Shown piece after piece: positions 1 to 8,032 of a DNA stretch of 40,410 nucleotides. Every line of letters starts with the position of its first letter. The stretch's first letter is position 1. The translations under genes were made by a program, and so were the position numbers. The stretch is from Burkholderiales bacterium (GTDB lineage Bacteria > Pseudomonadota > Gammaproteobacteria > Burkholderiales > Burkholderiaceae_E): assembly GCA_003818495.1 (NCBI GenBank), contig RPRK01000023.1:1-40410 (forward strand). Reading direction: 5' to 3'. Under the pieces are notes generated by a model. It was not told where the DNA came from and did not search any database. It saw nothing but the letters and a program-made list of their open reading frames with translations.

Positions 1-607
1 CGACATGGCGGGCCGCCGTGTTGCTGGTGCCGATCGAGCCCAGCACCGAGCGCTGCTCGGGTGTCATCGACTGGTAGTTTTCCCACTCGGCCAGCAGGTT
101 CTCCCGACCGACCTTCTGGGCGAGCCGGTAGTTGGCCCGGGCCAGCCGGCGCTGGTCGGGCGTCAGCGCCGCCCACTCGGCGATCCGCTTCTCGACACGC
201 TTCTGCTCGTCCGCCTTCATCTTGGGGAAGCGGCTGGCCAGATCGGCCCACGCCCGCTTCTCGGTGATCGGCAGCGCGTTCCATTGGGCCGAGAACGGGG
301 CGAGCACCTCCTGCTGCGCCGGGCTCAGGTCCGACCACAGCGGCTGGACCAGCGGCAGCAGCGAGGGGCGCAGGCGGTCGGCGCTCGGCGGGTCGAGCCG
401 CAGCGGCTCCGCCTTCTGGGCCGTCGCCGGCACCGTCGCGACCCCTTCGGTCGGCGCCGTGCCGGCCTCGGTCGGCAGGCTCGAGGCTGCCGCGGGTGCC
501 GGTTCGACCCCCGCGGCGCCCGGTGCGTCGGCAGCGGCCGCCCGGCCGGCGCCGAGCGCGAGCAGGGTGGAGAGCAGCAGGACGGCGGTCGCCGGGCGGA
601 CGGTCAT
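1..607 (-). CDS. DUF3106 family secreted protein (C-terminus cut by window edge)
   Basis: Read on the minus strand from the ATG at 607-605; the frame stays open to base 1, so the 3' end is missing. About 202 residues are visible. Residues 1-25 look like a signal peptide (MTVRPATAVLLLSTLLALG..., then an Ala-rich end), followed by an Ala/Pro-rich linker to about residue 75. The DUF3106 core follows, with repeated short helical W/L motifs: LWSDLSPAQQEVLAPF, WNALPITEKRAWADLASRFPKM, RIAEWAALTPDQRRLARANYRLA. These resemble the family's tandem 'W..L...Q+..W..' segments. The start codon overlaps the stop of the DUF3619 gene by 4 bases (ATGA), so it is the third gene of the sigma-factor operon. The biochemical function of DUF3106 is unknown to me; a periplasmic location is inferred from the signal peptide. 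Confidence 0.85.
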   Translation of the reverse strand, partial: MTVRPATAVLLLSTLLALGAGRAAAADAPGAAGVEPAPAAASSLPTEAGTAPTEGVATVPATAQKAEPLRLDPPSADRLRPSLLPLVQPLWSDLSPAQQEVLAPFSAQWNALPITEKRAWADLASRFPKMKADEQKRVEKRIAEWAALTPDQRRLARANYRLAQKVGRENLLAEWENYQSMTPEQRSVLGSIGTSNTAARHV

Positions 608-1008
608 TGGCGGGAGTTCTTGATGTAGGCGCCGAAGCCCCGGTCGGTGAGTGCCGACAGCGGCACGTCGTCATCGTCCGACAGCACGATCTCGGCATCG
701 ATGTCGGCGGTCTCCGCCGCGCGCTGTGCATCGTCCCACGCCGCGATGCCGTAGAAGCCCGCGACCACCAGGAGGATCGGTGCGAGGGTGGCCAGGAGGC
801 GGATCAGGCCCGACGGACGGTCGCTGCTCGGCAGAGCGACGGTGGCCGTCCCGCCCGTGAGGGTCGGCGCCGCGACCGTGAGCGTGCCGGCGTGGGCGAT
901 CGCGGCGAGGCGCGCCCGCTCCAGGCGCTGCGTCACGCGGTAGGGCAGGCGCTCCGACGATTCATCGAGCGCCTGGCGGATCCGGGAGGCGAAGAGTTGT
1001 TCATTCAT
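604..1008 (-). CDS. DUF3619 single-pass membrane protein, candidate anti-sigma factor
   Basis: 134 residues starting MNEQLFASRIRQALDE. The ATG at 1008-1006 overlaps the sigma-factor stop by 4 bases, and its own stop overlaps the next start by 4 bases, which implies translational coupling. Residues 1-40 form a charged, probably helical cytoplasmic segment (ESSERLPYRVTQRLERARLAA). Residues about 68-91 are one hydrophobic transmembrane helix. The C-terminal 43 residues are acidic (AEIVLSDDDD) and end GFGAYIKNSRQ, as in DUF3619. A short cytoplasmic head plus one membrane helix, placed directly after a sigma-factor gene, is the layout of an anti-sigma factor. No zinc-binding HxxxCxxC motif is present, so it is not a classical ZAS protein. 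The anti-sigma role is inference. Upstream in-frame starts exist but lie inside the sigma gene. Confidence 0.85.
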   Translation of the reverse strand: MNEQLFASRIRQALDESSERLPYRVTQRLERARLAAIAHAGTLTVAAPTLTGGTATVALPSSDRPSGLIRLLATLAPILLVVAGFYGIAAWDDAQRAAETADIDAEIVLSDDDDVPLSALTDRGFGAYIKNSRQ

Positions 1009-1571
1009 AACGTGATTCCCTTGGCCTTCAACGCGCCGGCCAGGGTGTGGGTCGCACGGGAACAGTGCGTCTTGACGCTGCCTTCCGAGCATCCCATGGC
1101 CGATGCGGTTTCCGCGACGTCCATCTCGTACCAGTAACGCATCACGAACGCCTCCCGTTGACGGGTGGGCAGCTTCTGGACCTCGGCCTCGATCGCTTCC
1201 CGGATCTGGTCACGCTCGACGATCTCGGCAGCGCTTTCACCGGCTCGGGTGTCGCCCTCGACCTCCAGCGACTCCAGCGGGTCGGCGTCGTCGTCGTCGC
1301 TGCCAGGGCGCAGGGCCGAGAACAGCGTCGTCCAGGTGTTCCGGACCTTCTGCCGGCGGAAGTGATCGTGGATGACGTTCTGCAGGATCCGCTGGAACAG
1401 CAGGGGGAGCTCGGCCGCGGGCTTGTCCGCGTACTTCTCGGCGAGCTTGAACATGGCGTCCTGGACGACGTCCAGGGCCGAGTCGTCGTCCCGGACGGCA
1501 TACACGGCCTGCTTGAACGCCCGGCGCTCGATCGCTTCGAGGAATTCCGAGAGTTCCTGCCGTGAGGCCAT
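1005..1571 (-). CDS. Sigma-70 family (ECF-like) RNA polymerase sigma factor
   Basis: 188 residues from the ATG at 1571-1569 (MASRQELSEFLEAIERRAFKQ). Region 2 occupies about residues 15-85 (DDDSALDVVQDAMFKLAEKY, then LPLLFQRILQNVIHDHFRRQKVRNTW). An acidic linker (GSDDDDADPLESLEVEGD) follows, then region 4 at about 125-185 with a helix-turn-helix: LPTRQREAFVMRYWYEMDVAETASAMGCSEGSVKTHCSRA. There is no sigma-3 domain, as in ECF factors. It heads a three-gene minus-strand operon (sigma, DUF3619, DUF3106) joined by two ATGA overlaps and is transcribed away from ilvI. The reading frame is open much further upstream, antisense to ilvI, but the homology begins here. Target promoters cannot be told from the sequence; self-activation is common for the family. 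Confidence 0.92.
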   Translation of the reverse strand: MASRQELSEFLEAIERRAFKQAVYAVRDDDSALDVVQDAMFKLAEKYADKPAAELPLLFQRILQNVIHDHFRRQKVRNTWTTLFSALRPGSDDDDADPLESLEVEGDTRAGESAAEIVERDQIREAIEAEVQKLPTRQREAFVMRYWYEMDVAETASAMGCSEGSVKTHCSRATHTLAGALKAKGITL

Positions 1572-1600
1572 CAGCCACGCTCTAGCCACGAAAGCCGGGG

Positions 1601-1606
1601 ATGCTA
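1601..1606 (-). promoter_or_regulatory. Candidate -10 element of the sigma-factor operon
   Basis: On the minus strand these bases read TAGCAT, 30 bases before the sigma-factor ATG, with no good -35 hexamer 16-18 bases further upstream. TAGCAT fits a housekeeping -10, but promoter control by an ECF sigma cannot be excluded. It lies back-to-back with the candidate ilv promoter. Confidence 0.3.
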
Positions 1607-1620
1607 GCAGAGTCCTAGCC

Positions 1621-1649
1621 TTGACCGCCCTGCTGCGGTGCATTACTCT
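1621..1649 (+). promoter_or_regulatory. Candidate sigma-70 promoter of the ilv operon
   Basis: TTGACC at 1621-1626 and TACTCT at 1644-1649 are separated by 17 bases, giving a good -35 and a moderate -10. Transcription would start near 1656, leaving a leader of about 230 bases before ilvI. It is the best promoter match I found in the 318-bp divergent region. Confidence 0.5.
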
Positions 1650-1662
1650 TGCCGGATCCCAT

Positions 1663-1712
1663 GGCTCCATCGACGGCGCGTCAGGCGGCGGCGACGGAGT
1701 CTTTGTCTTTTT
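1663..1712 (+). terminator. Attenuator-like intrinsic terminator in the ilv leader
   Basis: GGCTCCATCG (1663-1672) can pair with CGACGGAGTC (1692-1701): nine of ten positions pair, counting one G-U, with one A-C mismatch. The loop is 19 bases. A T-rich run follows at once (1702-1712, 9 T of 11), the only clear stem plus T-tract I saw in the window. No plus-strand gene ends upstream, so it cannot be the terminator of a preceding gene. It lies between the candidate ilv promoter and ilvI, which suggests transcription attenuation. A competing pairing of GGCTCC (1663-1668) with GGAGCC (1756-1761) is possible. I did not find a convincing Ile/Leu/Val-rich leader peptide. Confidence 0.5.
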
Positions 1713-1889
1713 CGTTGCCGACTGACCCAGCGGCACCCGGACAGGCACGCATGCCGGAGCCCCTCCACAAGAGGCGTGAAGGCGTCCGATCAATCTCACA
1801 GGCCCCGCACCGAGGCCTGCGTCGAGGCGGCGAAAAGGCTGCGTTGGCGCCGGCGGGCGGATCCCCCTGGACCTTGAAAGGAACACAAC

Positions 1890-3611
1890 TTGGAACTCAC
1901 TGGCGCAGAGATCGTCGTGCGCTGCCTTCAGGAAGAAGGCATCGAGCACATCTTCGGATATCCCGGCGGAGCCGTCCTCTACATCTACGACGCGCTTTTC
2001 CAGCAGGAATCCGTCAAGCACATCCTCGTGCGGCACGAGCAGGCCGCGGTACACGCCGCGGACGCCTATTCGCGCTCCACCCAGAAGGTCGGGGTCTGTC
2101 TGGTCACCAGCGGACCGGGCGTGACCAATGCCGTCACCGGCATCGCCACGGCGTACATGGATTCGATCCCGATGGTCGTGATCTCGGGGCAGGTCCCGAC
2201 GCACGCCATCGGCGAGGATGCCTTCCAGGAATGCGACACGGTCGGGATCACCCGGCCTTGCGTGAAGCACAACTTCCTGGTCAAGGACATCAAGGACCTC
2301 GCCGCGACGATGAAGAAAGCCTTCGTCATCGCGTCGACCGGGCGGCCCGGTCCGGTCCTGGTCGACATCCCCAAGGACATCACCCGCGACCGCTGCCGCT
2401 TCGAGTATCCGAAGTCGGTGCCGATGCGCTCGTACAACCCGGTCGTCAAGGGGCACCAGGGGCAGATCCGCAAGGCGGTCCAGCTCCTGCTGCAGGCCGA
2501 GCGGCCGATGGTCTACACCGGTGGCGGCGTGATCCTCGCGAACGCCGCGCCCGAGCTCAACGCGCTGGTCGACCTGCTGGGCTTCCCGGTCACCAACACG
2601 CTGATGGGTCTCGGGGGCTACCGCGCGAGCAGCGAGCAGTTCGTGGGCATGCCCGGCATGCACGGCACCTACGAAGCCAACATGGCGATGCAGCACTGCG
2701 ATGTGCTGCTCGCGGTGGGCGCGCGCTTCGACGACCGGGTGATCGGCAATCCGAAGCACTTCGCACAGAACCCGCGCAAGATCATCCACATCGACATCGA
2801 CCCGTCGTCGATCTCCAAGCGCGTGAAGGTCGACGTGCCGATCGTGGGTGACGTGCGCGAGTGCCTGACCGAGTTCTCGGCGCAGCTGCAGGCGGCGTTC
2901 GGTGCCGGCAGCCGTACCCACAAGGGCGTGCAGGCCTGGTGGCAGCAGATCAACGAGTGGCGCAAGAAGGACTGTCTCAAGTACGACCGCGCCAACCGCG
3001 AGGTGATCAAGCCGCAGTACGTCGTCGAGAAGCTGTGGGAGATCACCCACGGCGACGCGTTCATCACCTCGGACGTCGGCCAGCACCAGATGTGGGCCGC
3101 GCAGTTCTACCGCTTCGACAAGCCGCGTCGCTGGATCAACTCGGGTGGCCTCGGCACGATGGGCGTGGGGCTGCCCTACGCGATGGGCGTGCAGCTGGCG
3201 AATCCGGGTGCGCAGGTCGCCTGCATCACCGGCGAAGGCTCGATCCAGATGTGCATCCAGGAGCTGTCGACCTGCAAGCAGTACGACCTGCCGGTGAAGG
3301 TCATCAGCCTGAACAACCGCTACCTGGGCATGGTCCGGCAGTGGCAGGAGATCGAGTACGGCAGCCGGTATTCGTCGTCCTACATGGAGGCACTGCCCGA
3401 TTTCGTCCGGCTGGCCGAGGCGTACGGCCATGTCGGCATCCGCGTCGAGCGGCCGCAGGACGTCGAGCCGGCGCTGCGCGATGCATTCGGCAAGTACAAG
3501 GACCGGACCGTGTTCGTCGACGTCATCACCGACCAGACCGAGAACGTCTGGCCGATGGTGCAGGGCGGCAAGGGGCTGACCGAGATGCTGCTCGGCTCAG
3601 AGGACCTGTGA
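1890..3611 (+). CDS. ilvI: Acetolactate synthase large subunit (biosynthetic)
   Basis: Condenses two pyruvates to 2-acetolactate, or pyruvate plus 2-oxobutyrate to acetohydroxybutyrate, the first common step of Val/Leu/Ile synthesis, using thiamine diphosphate, FAD and Mg2+. 573 residues. The N-terminal domain begins LTGAEIVVRCLQEEGIEHIFGYPGGAV, with the catalytic Glu at about residue 50 (VRHEQAAVHAADAYSR). The C-terminal TPP/Mg2+ motif is GEGSIQMCIQELSTCKQYD...SLNN, with Glu in place of the usual Asp of GDG; as I recall, this is normal in related betaproteobacteria. The start is a TTG at 1890, chosen because the homology begins there and a good ribosome site (AAAGGA, 1877-1882) lies 7 bases upstream. 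First gene of ilvI-ilvH-ilvC. The symbol ilvB would be equally acceptable. Confidence 0.96.
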   Translation: MELTGAEIVVRCLQEEGIEHIFGYPGGAVLYIYDALFQQESVKHILVRHEQAAVHAADAYSRSTQKVGVCLVTSGPGVTNAVTGIATAYMDSIPMVVISGQVPTHAIGEDAFQECDTVGITRPCVKHNFLVKDIKDLAATMKKAFVIASTGRPGPVLVDIPKDITRDRCRFEYPKSVPMRSYNPVVKGHQGQIRKAVQLLLQAERPMVYTGGGVILANAAPELNALVDLLGFPVTNTLMGLGGYRASSEQFVGMPGMHGTYEANMAMQHCDVLLAVGARFDDRVIGNPKHFAQNPRKIIHIDIDPSSISKRVKVDVPIVGDVRECLTEFSAQLQAAFGAGSRTHKGVQAWWQQINEWRKKDCLKYDRANREVIKPQYVVEKLWEITHGDAFITSDVGQHQMWAAQFYRFDKPRRWINSGGLGTMGVGLPYAMGVQLANPGAQVACITGEGSIQMCIQELSTCKQYDLPVKVISLNNRYLGMVRQWQEIEYGSRYSSSYMEALPDFVRLAEAYGHVGIRVERPQDVEPALRDAFGKYKDRTVFVDVITDQTENVWPMVQGGKGLTEMLLGSEDL

Positions 3612-3621
3612 GGCGCCCACG

Positions 3622-4113
3622 ATGAAGCACATCATTTCGATCCTCATCGAGAACGAGCCGGGCGCGCTGTCGCGCGTGGTGGGTCTCTTCTCTGCCCGTG
3701 GCTACAACATCGAGACGCTGACGGTCGCGCCGACGGAAGACCGCTCGCTGTCCCGGATGACCATCGTCACCAGCGGCTCCGACGACGTGATCGAGCAGAT
3801 CACGAAGCATCTGAACCGGCTGATCGACGTGGTCAAGGTCGTCGACCTGATCGAGACGCCCTACATCGAGCGCGAGCTCATGCTCATCAAGGTGCGCGCG
3901 GTCGGCAAGGAGCGCGAGGAAATGAAGCGGATGGCGGACATTTTCCGCGGCCGCGTCATCGACGTCACCGACAAGAGCTATACGATCGAGCTGACCGGCG
4001 ACGGCGTCAAGCTCGACGCCTTCATCGACGCGCTGGACGCGACCGCGATTCTCGAGACCGTCCGAACGGGCGCATCGGGCATCGCTCGCGGCGAGCGCAT
4101 CCTGAAGGCCTGA
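3622..4113 (+). CDS. ilvH: Acetolactate synthase small (regulatory) subunit
   Basis: 163 residues, the usual length. An N-terminal ACT domain (about 1-76; MKHIISILIENEPGALSRVVGLFSARGYNIETLTV) binds the feedback inhibitor valine and activates the large subunit. A C-terminal small-subunit domain follows (MLIKVRAVGKEREEMKRMADIFRGRVIDV...). It begins 10 bases after the ilvI stop and is surely co-transcribed with it. The ACT-domain Gly (ENEPGALSR) and the Asn of GYNIETL, both in the effector region, are kept, so valine inhibition is expected but not shown. Also called ilvN in some genomes. Confidence 0.96.
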   Translation: MKHIISILIENEPGALSRVVGLFSARGYNIETLTVAPTEDRSLSRMTIVTSGSDDVIEQITKHLNRLIDVVKVVDLIETPYIERELMLIKVRAVGKEREEMKRMADIFRGRVIDVTDKSYTIELTGDGVKLDAFIDALDATAILETVRTGASGIARGERILKA

Positions 4114-5181
<1,068 letters not shown>

Positions 5182-5194
5182 CGGGGCGGTCGGC

Positions 5195-6145
5195 GTGATC
5201 GACCCCGCCGCGAACGACGAGCGCGACCCGGTCGCGCCCGTCGGCCCGGACTCGGCCGCGGCATCCGCCGCGGTCGAGGCGTGGCCGCCGCCGCTGGCCG
5301 CCGATTGGCAGGACTACCTCACGGCGGAACTGGTCCGCGGCACCGAGCCGTCCGTGCTGCTGGCGCGGATGACCGAGGCCGGCCACGCTGACGGCTACGC
5401 CCGGGTCGCGATCAGTGTCGTGCGGTCGATGACCGACCGGGTGCAGCAGCAGAATCCCGCGATGCTCGGCGACTACGCGGCGGATCCGATCCGCCTGAAT
5501 GTCGACGGCGGGGCGGTGCAGCGGGTGGCGGATCGCGAGGTGCGTCTGTCGATGGTGCTCGCCAATCCCAACCTCGTCATCGTCGAGGACCTGCTGAGCG
5601 CCCAGGAGTGCGAACAGCTGATCCGCATGGCCCAGGGCAAGCTGCGCCGCTCGGAGGTCGTCGATCCGAGCTCGGGTCGCCTCGAGATCAGCGGCGTCCG
5701 GCGCAGCGAGGGTGCCCACTTCGCCTATGGCGAGAATGCGGTGGTCGCGCGTCTCGAGGCCCGCATCTCGGCGCTGACCGGTGTCCCGATTCCTCATGGC
5801 GAGCCGCTGCAGCTGCTCCGCTATCCGGTGGGGGGCGAGTACGAGCCGCACCACGACTACTTCGACCCGGCCTTCCCCGGCACGGCCGCGCTGCTCCAGC
5901 AGGGCGGGCAGCGCATCGCCACGGTGATCGTCTATCTGCACGAGCCGGACGAGGGCGGAGGCACCTGCTTTCCCGAACTCGAGCTGTCGGTGCGCCCGCG
6001 GCGGGGCAGCGCCGTGTACTTCGAGTATCACAACGCCCGCGACCAGCTCGACGCCCGCTGCCTGCACGCCGGCATGCCGGTGCTGCGGGGGCACAAGTGG
6101 ATCGCGACGAAGTGGCTGCGGCAGGCGCCGTACGCGAACGCGTGA
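5195..6145 (+). CDS. 2-oxoglutarate/Fe(II)-dependent oxygenase, prolyl 4-hydroxylase-like
   Basis: 316 residues from a GTG start 13 bases after ilvC. Residues about 120-310 form a P4Hc-type double-stranded beta-helix domain. The iron ligands are visible as His219-x-Asp221 (YEPHHDYFDP) and distal His291 (CLHAGMPVLRGHKW); Lys301 would bind the 2-oxoglutarate carboxylate. The domain begins with the typical LSAQECEQLIRMA segment. The N-terminal 115 residues are divergent and Ala/Pro-rich at first, with a helical part (WQDYLTAELVRGTEPSVLLARMTEAG). No signal peptide, so cytoplasmic. The substrate is unknown: candidates are a prolyl residue in a protein (bacterial P4Hs acting on EF-Tu are known) or a small molecule. 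As I recall, related genomes often have psd at this place before pssA. Confidence 0.88.
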   Translation: MIDPAANDERDPVAPVGPDSAAASAAVEAWPPPLAADWQDYLTAELVRGTEPSVLLARMTEAGHADGYARVAISVVRSMTDRVQQQNPAMLGDYAADPIRLNVDGGAVQRVADREVRLSMVLANPNLVIVEDLLSAQECEQLIRMAQGKLRRSEVVDPSSGRLEISGVRRSEGAHFAYGENAVVARLEARISALTGVPIPHGEPLQLLRYPVGGEYEPHHDYFDPAFPGTAALLQQGGQRIATVIVYLHEPDEGGGTCFPELELSVRPRRGSAVYFEYHNARDQLDARCLHAGMPVLRGHKWIATKWLRQAPYANA

Positions 6146-6237
6146 GCGCAGGCCCGCTCCGGGTGCGCGTCGGGCGCGCCGCACGCCGACGCGTTCCCGC
6201 GGTTGTGTCGGTTCCCCCGCACCGGTAGGCTCTCCCG

Positions 6238-7092
6238 ATGGAAGAACCGAAGCGTCGCCGCTTCCGGCCGTTCCGCGCCTCGCGCGCGACGCGCCCCCCC
6301 GCTGCTCCCCCCGTCGCCGATGCCGCCGCGGCGGCCCGTCCACGGTCGCGCGGCATCTACCTCCTGCCCAATGCATTCACGACGGCGAACCTCTTCGCAG
6401 GGTTCTACGCGATCGTGCAGGCGATGAACGGACGCTTCGAGGCGGCCGCGGTCGCGATCTTCGTCGCGATGGTCCTCGACAGCCTGGACGGGCGCGTCGC
6501 ACGCATGACCAATACCCAGAGCGCCTTCGGCGAACAGTACGACTCGATGTCCGACATGGTGTCGTTCGGCGCCGCGCCCGCGCTGGTGGTCTACGAATGG
6601 TCGCTGCGTGGCATGGGCAAGCTCGGCTGGCTCGCCGCATTCGTGTACGTCGCGGGCGCCGCGCTGCGTCTGGCGCGCTTCAACGCGAACATCGGGGTGG
6701 TGGACAAGCGCTACTTCCAGGGCTTGCCCAGCCCGGCCGCCGCCGCGCTGATCGCCGGTCTCGTCTGGATCGCGACCGACCTGCGCGAAACCCGCTGGAT
6801 CGATGCCACCGGCACGGATCTGCGTTGGCTCGCGTGGGCGCTCACGCTCTACGCGGGGGTCACGATGGTGTCGAATGCGCCCTTCTACAGCTTCAAGGAC
6901 CTGAACCTGAAGAAGAGCGTGCCGTACGTGGCGGTGCCGCTGATCGTCCTGGCGTTCGTCCTGGTGTCGTCGGATCCGCCGATCGTGCTGTTCTCCCTGT
7001 TCCTCGTCTATGCGGTCTCGGGCTACGTCCTCTGGGCGTGGCGGTGGCGCTCGGCGCGCGCCGGCAGGCCCGACCCGGCCCCGCCGGATTGA
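6238..7092 (+). CDS. pssA: CDP-diacylglycerol-serine O-phosphatidyltransferase
   Basis: Makes phosphatidylserine from CDP-diacylglycerol and serine, the precursor of phosphatidylethanolamine. 284 residues. The diagnostic CDP-alcohol phosphatidyltransferase signature D-x2-DG-x2-AR-x8-G-x3-D-x3-D is complete: Asp81, Asp84, Asp102 and Asp106 (DSLDGRVARM...EQYDSMSD). Several hydrophobic helices follow (about 110-130, 160-180, 200-220, 235-275), so it is an inner-membrane protein. The first 38 residues are basic and Ala/Pro-rich, an N-terminal extension of low complexity. The partner decarboxylase gene psd is not in this window. Its stop codon lies inside the candidate -35 region of the tpiA promoter. 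Confidence 0.95.
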   Translation: MEEPKRRRFRPFRASRATRPPAAPPVADAAAAARPRSRGIYLLPNAFTTANLFAGFYAIVQAMNGRFEAAAVAIFVAMVLDSLDGRVARMTNTQSAFGEQYDSMSDMVSFGAAPALVVYEWSLRGMGKLGWLAAFVYVAGAALRLARFNANIGVVDKRYFQGLPSPAAAALIAGLVWIATDLRETRWIDATGTDLRWLAWALTLYAGVTMVSNAPFYSFKDLNLKKSVPYVAVPLIVLAFVLVSSDPPIVLFSLFLVYAVSGYVLWAWRWRSARAGRPDPAPPD

Positions 7093-7118
7093 CCCATCGG
7101 GGTGCGGGGCGCTAGAAT
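7089..7118 (+). promoter_or_regulatory. Candidate sigma-70 promoter of tpiA
   Basis: TTGACC at 7089-7094 and TAGAAT at 7113-7118, spacing 18 bases, give a good housekeeping promoter. The -35 hexamer contains the pssA stop codon (7090-7092). Transcription would begin near 7125, about 25 bases before the tpiA ATG. Confidence 0.6.
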
Positions 7119-7150
7119 CTAGGGTTTTTCCGGCGACGAACCCACCCGAT

Positions 7151-7927
7151 ATGTCCGCACCCACTGGAGCGCAGCGCACCGCGCTCGTGCTCGGCAACTG
7201 GAAGATGAACGGCGACGCCGCGTCCGCCGAGGCGCTGCTGGCCGGTCTGGTCGCCGGTTGTCACGGGCTGTCCGGCGTCGCGGGCGTCTGCCCGCCGTAC
7301 CCCTACCTCGGCCTCGCCGCCTCACGTCTCGCCGGAACCGGCGTCGGCTGGGGTGCGCAGGACGTCTCCGCGTTCGAGGACGGTGCCTACACCGGCGAGG
7401 TCTCCGCGCGGATGCTCGCCGACCTGGGCTGCACCTGGACCCTGGTCGGCCATTCCGAGCGGCGCACGCTGTTCGGCGACACCGACGCCGAGGTCGCCCG
7501 CAAGGCCGCCAGGGCGCTGGCCGCCGGCCTGGTGCCGGTCGTGTGTGTCGGCGAGACGCTGGCCGAGCGCGAGGCCGGGTCGACGGAGGCCGTTCTGGCT
7601 CGCCAGATCGATGCCGTCTGCCCGGTGCTGCGCGATGCCGGCGAGCGCTGCGTGCTGGCCTACGAGCCGGTCTGGGCGATCGGTACGGGCCTGACGGCGT
7701 CGCCGGCGCAGGCCCAGGCGGCCCATGCGTTCATCCGCGCGCGGCTCGCCGCGGGCGGTGTCGCCGCTGCGCCTCGCCTGTCGCTGCTCTACGGCGGCTC
7801 GGTCAAGCCCTCGAACGCGGTCGAGCTGTTCGGCCAGCCGGATGTCGATGGTGGCCTGATCGGTGGCGCATCGCTGGTCGCGGCCGACTTCCTGTCGATC
7901 TGCCGCGCCGCGGCGGGTCGGTCCTGA
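7151..7927 (+). CDS. tpiA: Triose-phosphate isomerase
   Basis: Interconverts dihydroxyacetone phosphate and glyceraldehyde 3-phosphate. 258 residues, normal length. All active-site motifs are visible: LGNWKMNG (Asn/Lys, near residue 14), GHSERR with the catalytic His, AYEPVWAIGTGL with the catalytic Glu and the flexible loop 6, and the phosphate-binding YGGSVKPSNA. The reading frame extends upstream to 7010, but homology and the promoter position put the start at the ATG 7151. It is followed by secG, tRNA-Leu and the nuo operon, the arrangement I recall from other Burkholderiales. Confidence 0.97.
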   Translation: MSAPTGAQRTALVLGNWKMNGDAASAEALLAGLVAGCHGLSGVAGVCPPYPYLGLAASRLAGTGVGWGAQDVSAFEDGAYTGEVSARMLADLGCTWTLVGHSERRTLFGDTDAEVARKAARALAAGLVPVVCVGETLAEREAGSTEAVLARQIDAVCPVLRDAGERCVLAYEPVWAIGTGLTASPAQAQAAHAFIRARLAAGGVAAAPRLSLLYGGSVKPSNAVELFGQPDVDGGLIGGASLVAADFLSICRAAAGRS

Positions 7928-7991
7928 CGGGACTCAAGAGACGCACGGGACGTACGAGAGGTACGCGGTGCACGAGATGAACGGGACGGCG
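7925..7991 (+). repeat. Degenerate ~18-bp tandem repeat in the tpiA-secG spacer
   Basis: Three imperfect units at 7925-7941, 7942-7959 and 7960-7977 each end in 'aga', with a partial fourth from 7978. They share the elements ACGGGAC or GTACG. The first unit includes the tpiA stop. No stable terminator hairpin or coding potential is evident. Confidence 0.4.
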
Positions 7992-8032
7992 CGGCATCCT
8001 GCCTGCGCCTCCTTCACGATAAGGCTCTAAGG

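Noticed and set aside
1649-1889. Leader peptide for ilv attenuation
   Set aside because: The ATG at 1661 opens a long frame running into ilvI, and the short Val/Phe-rich stretch ending at 1725 has no start codon after the promoter. No run of Ile/Leu/Val codons was found.
3226-3260. GEG instead of GDG in the acetolactate synthase TPP motif as an inactivating change
   Set aside because: I recall GEGSIQM in other betaproteobacterial enzymes; the rest of the active site is intact.
1005-3431. 808-residue open frame on the minus strand
   Set aside because: Only its last 188 codons (1571-1005) are the sigma factor; the rest is antisense to ilvI and is Arg/His/Asp-rich, as expected from GC-rich codon bias.
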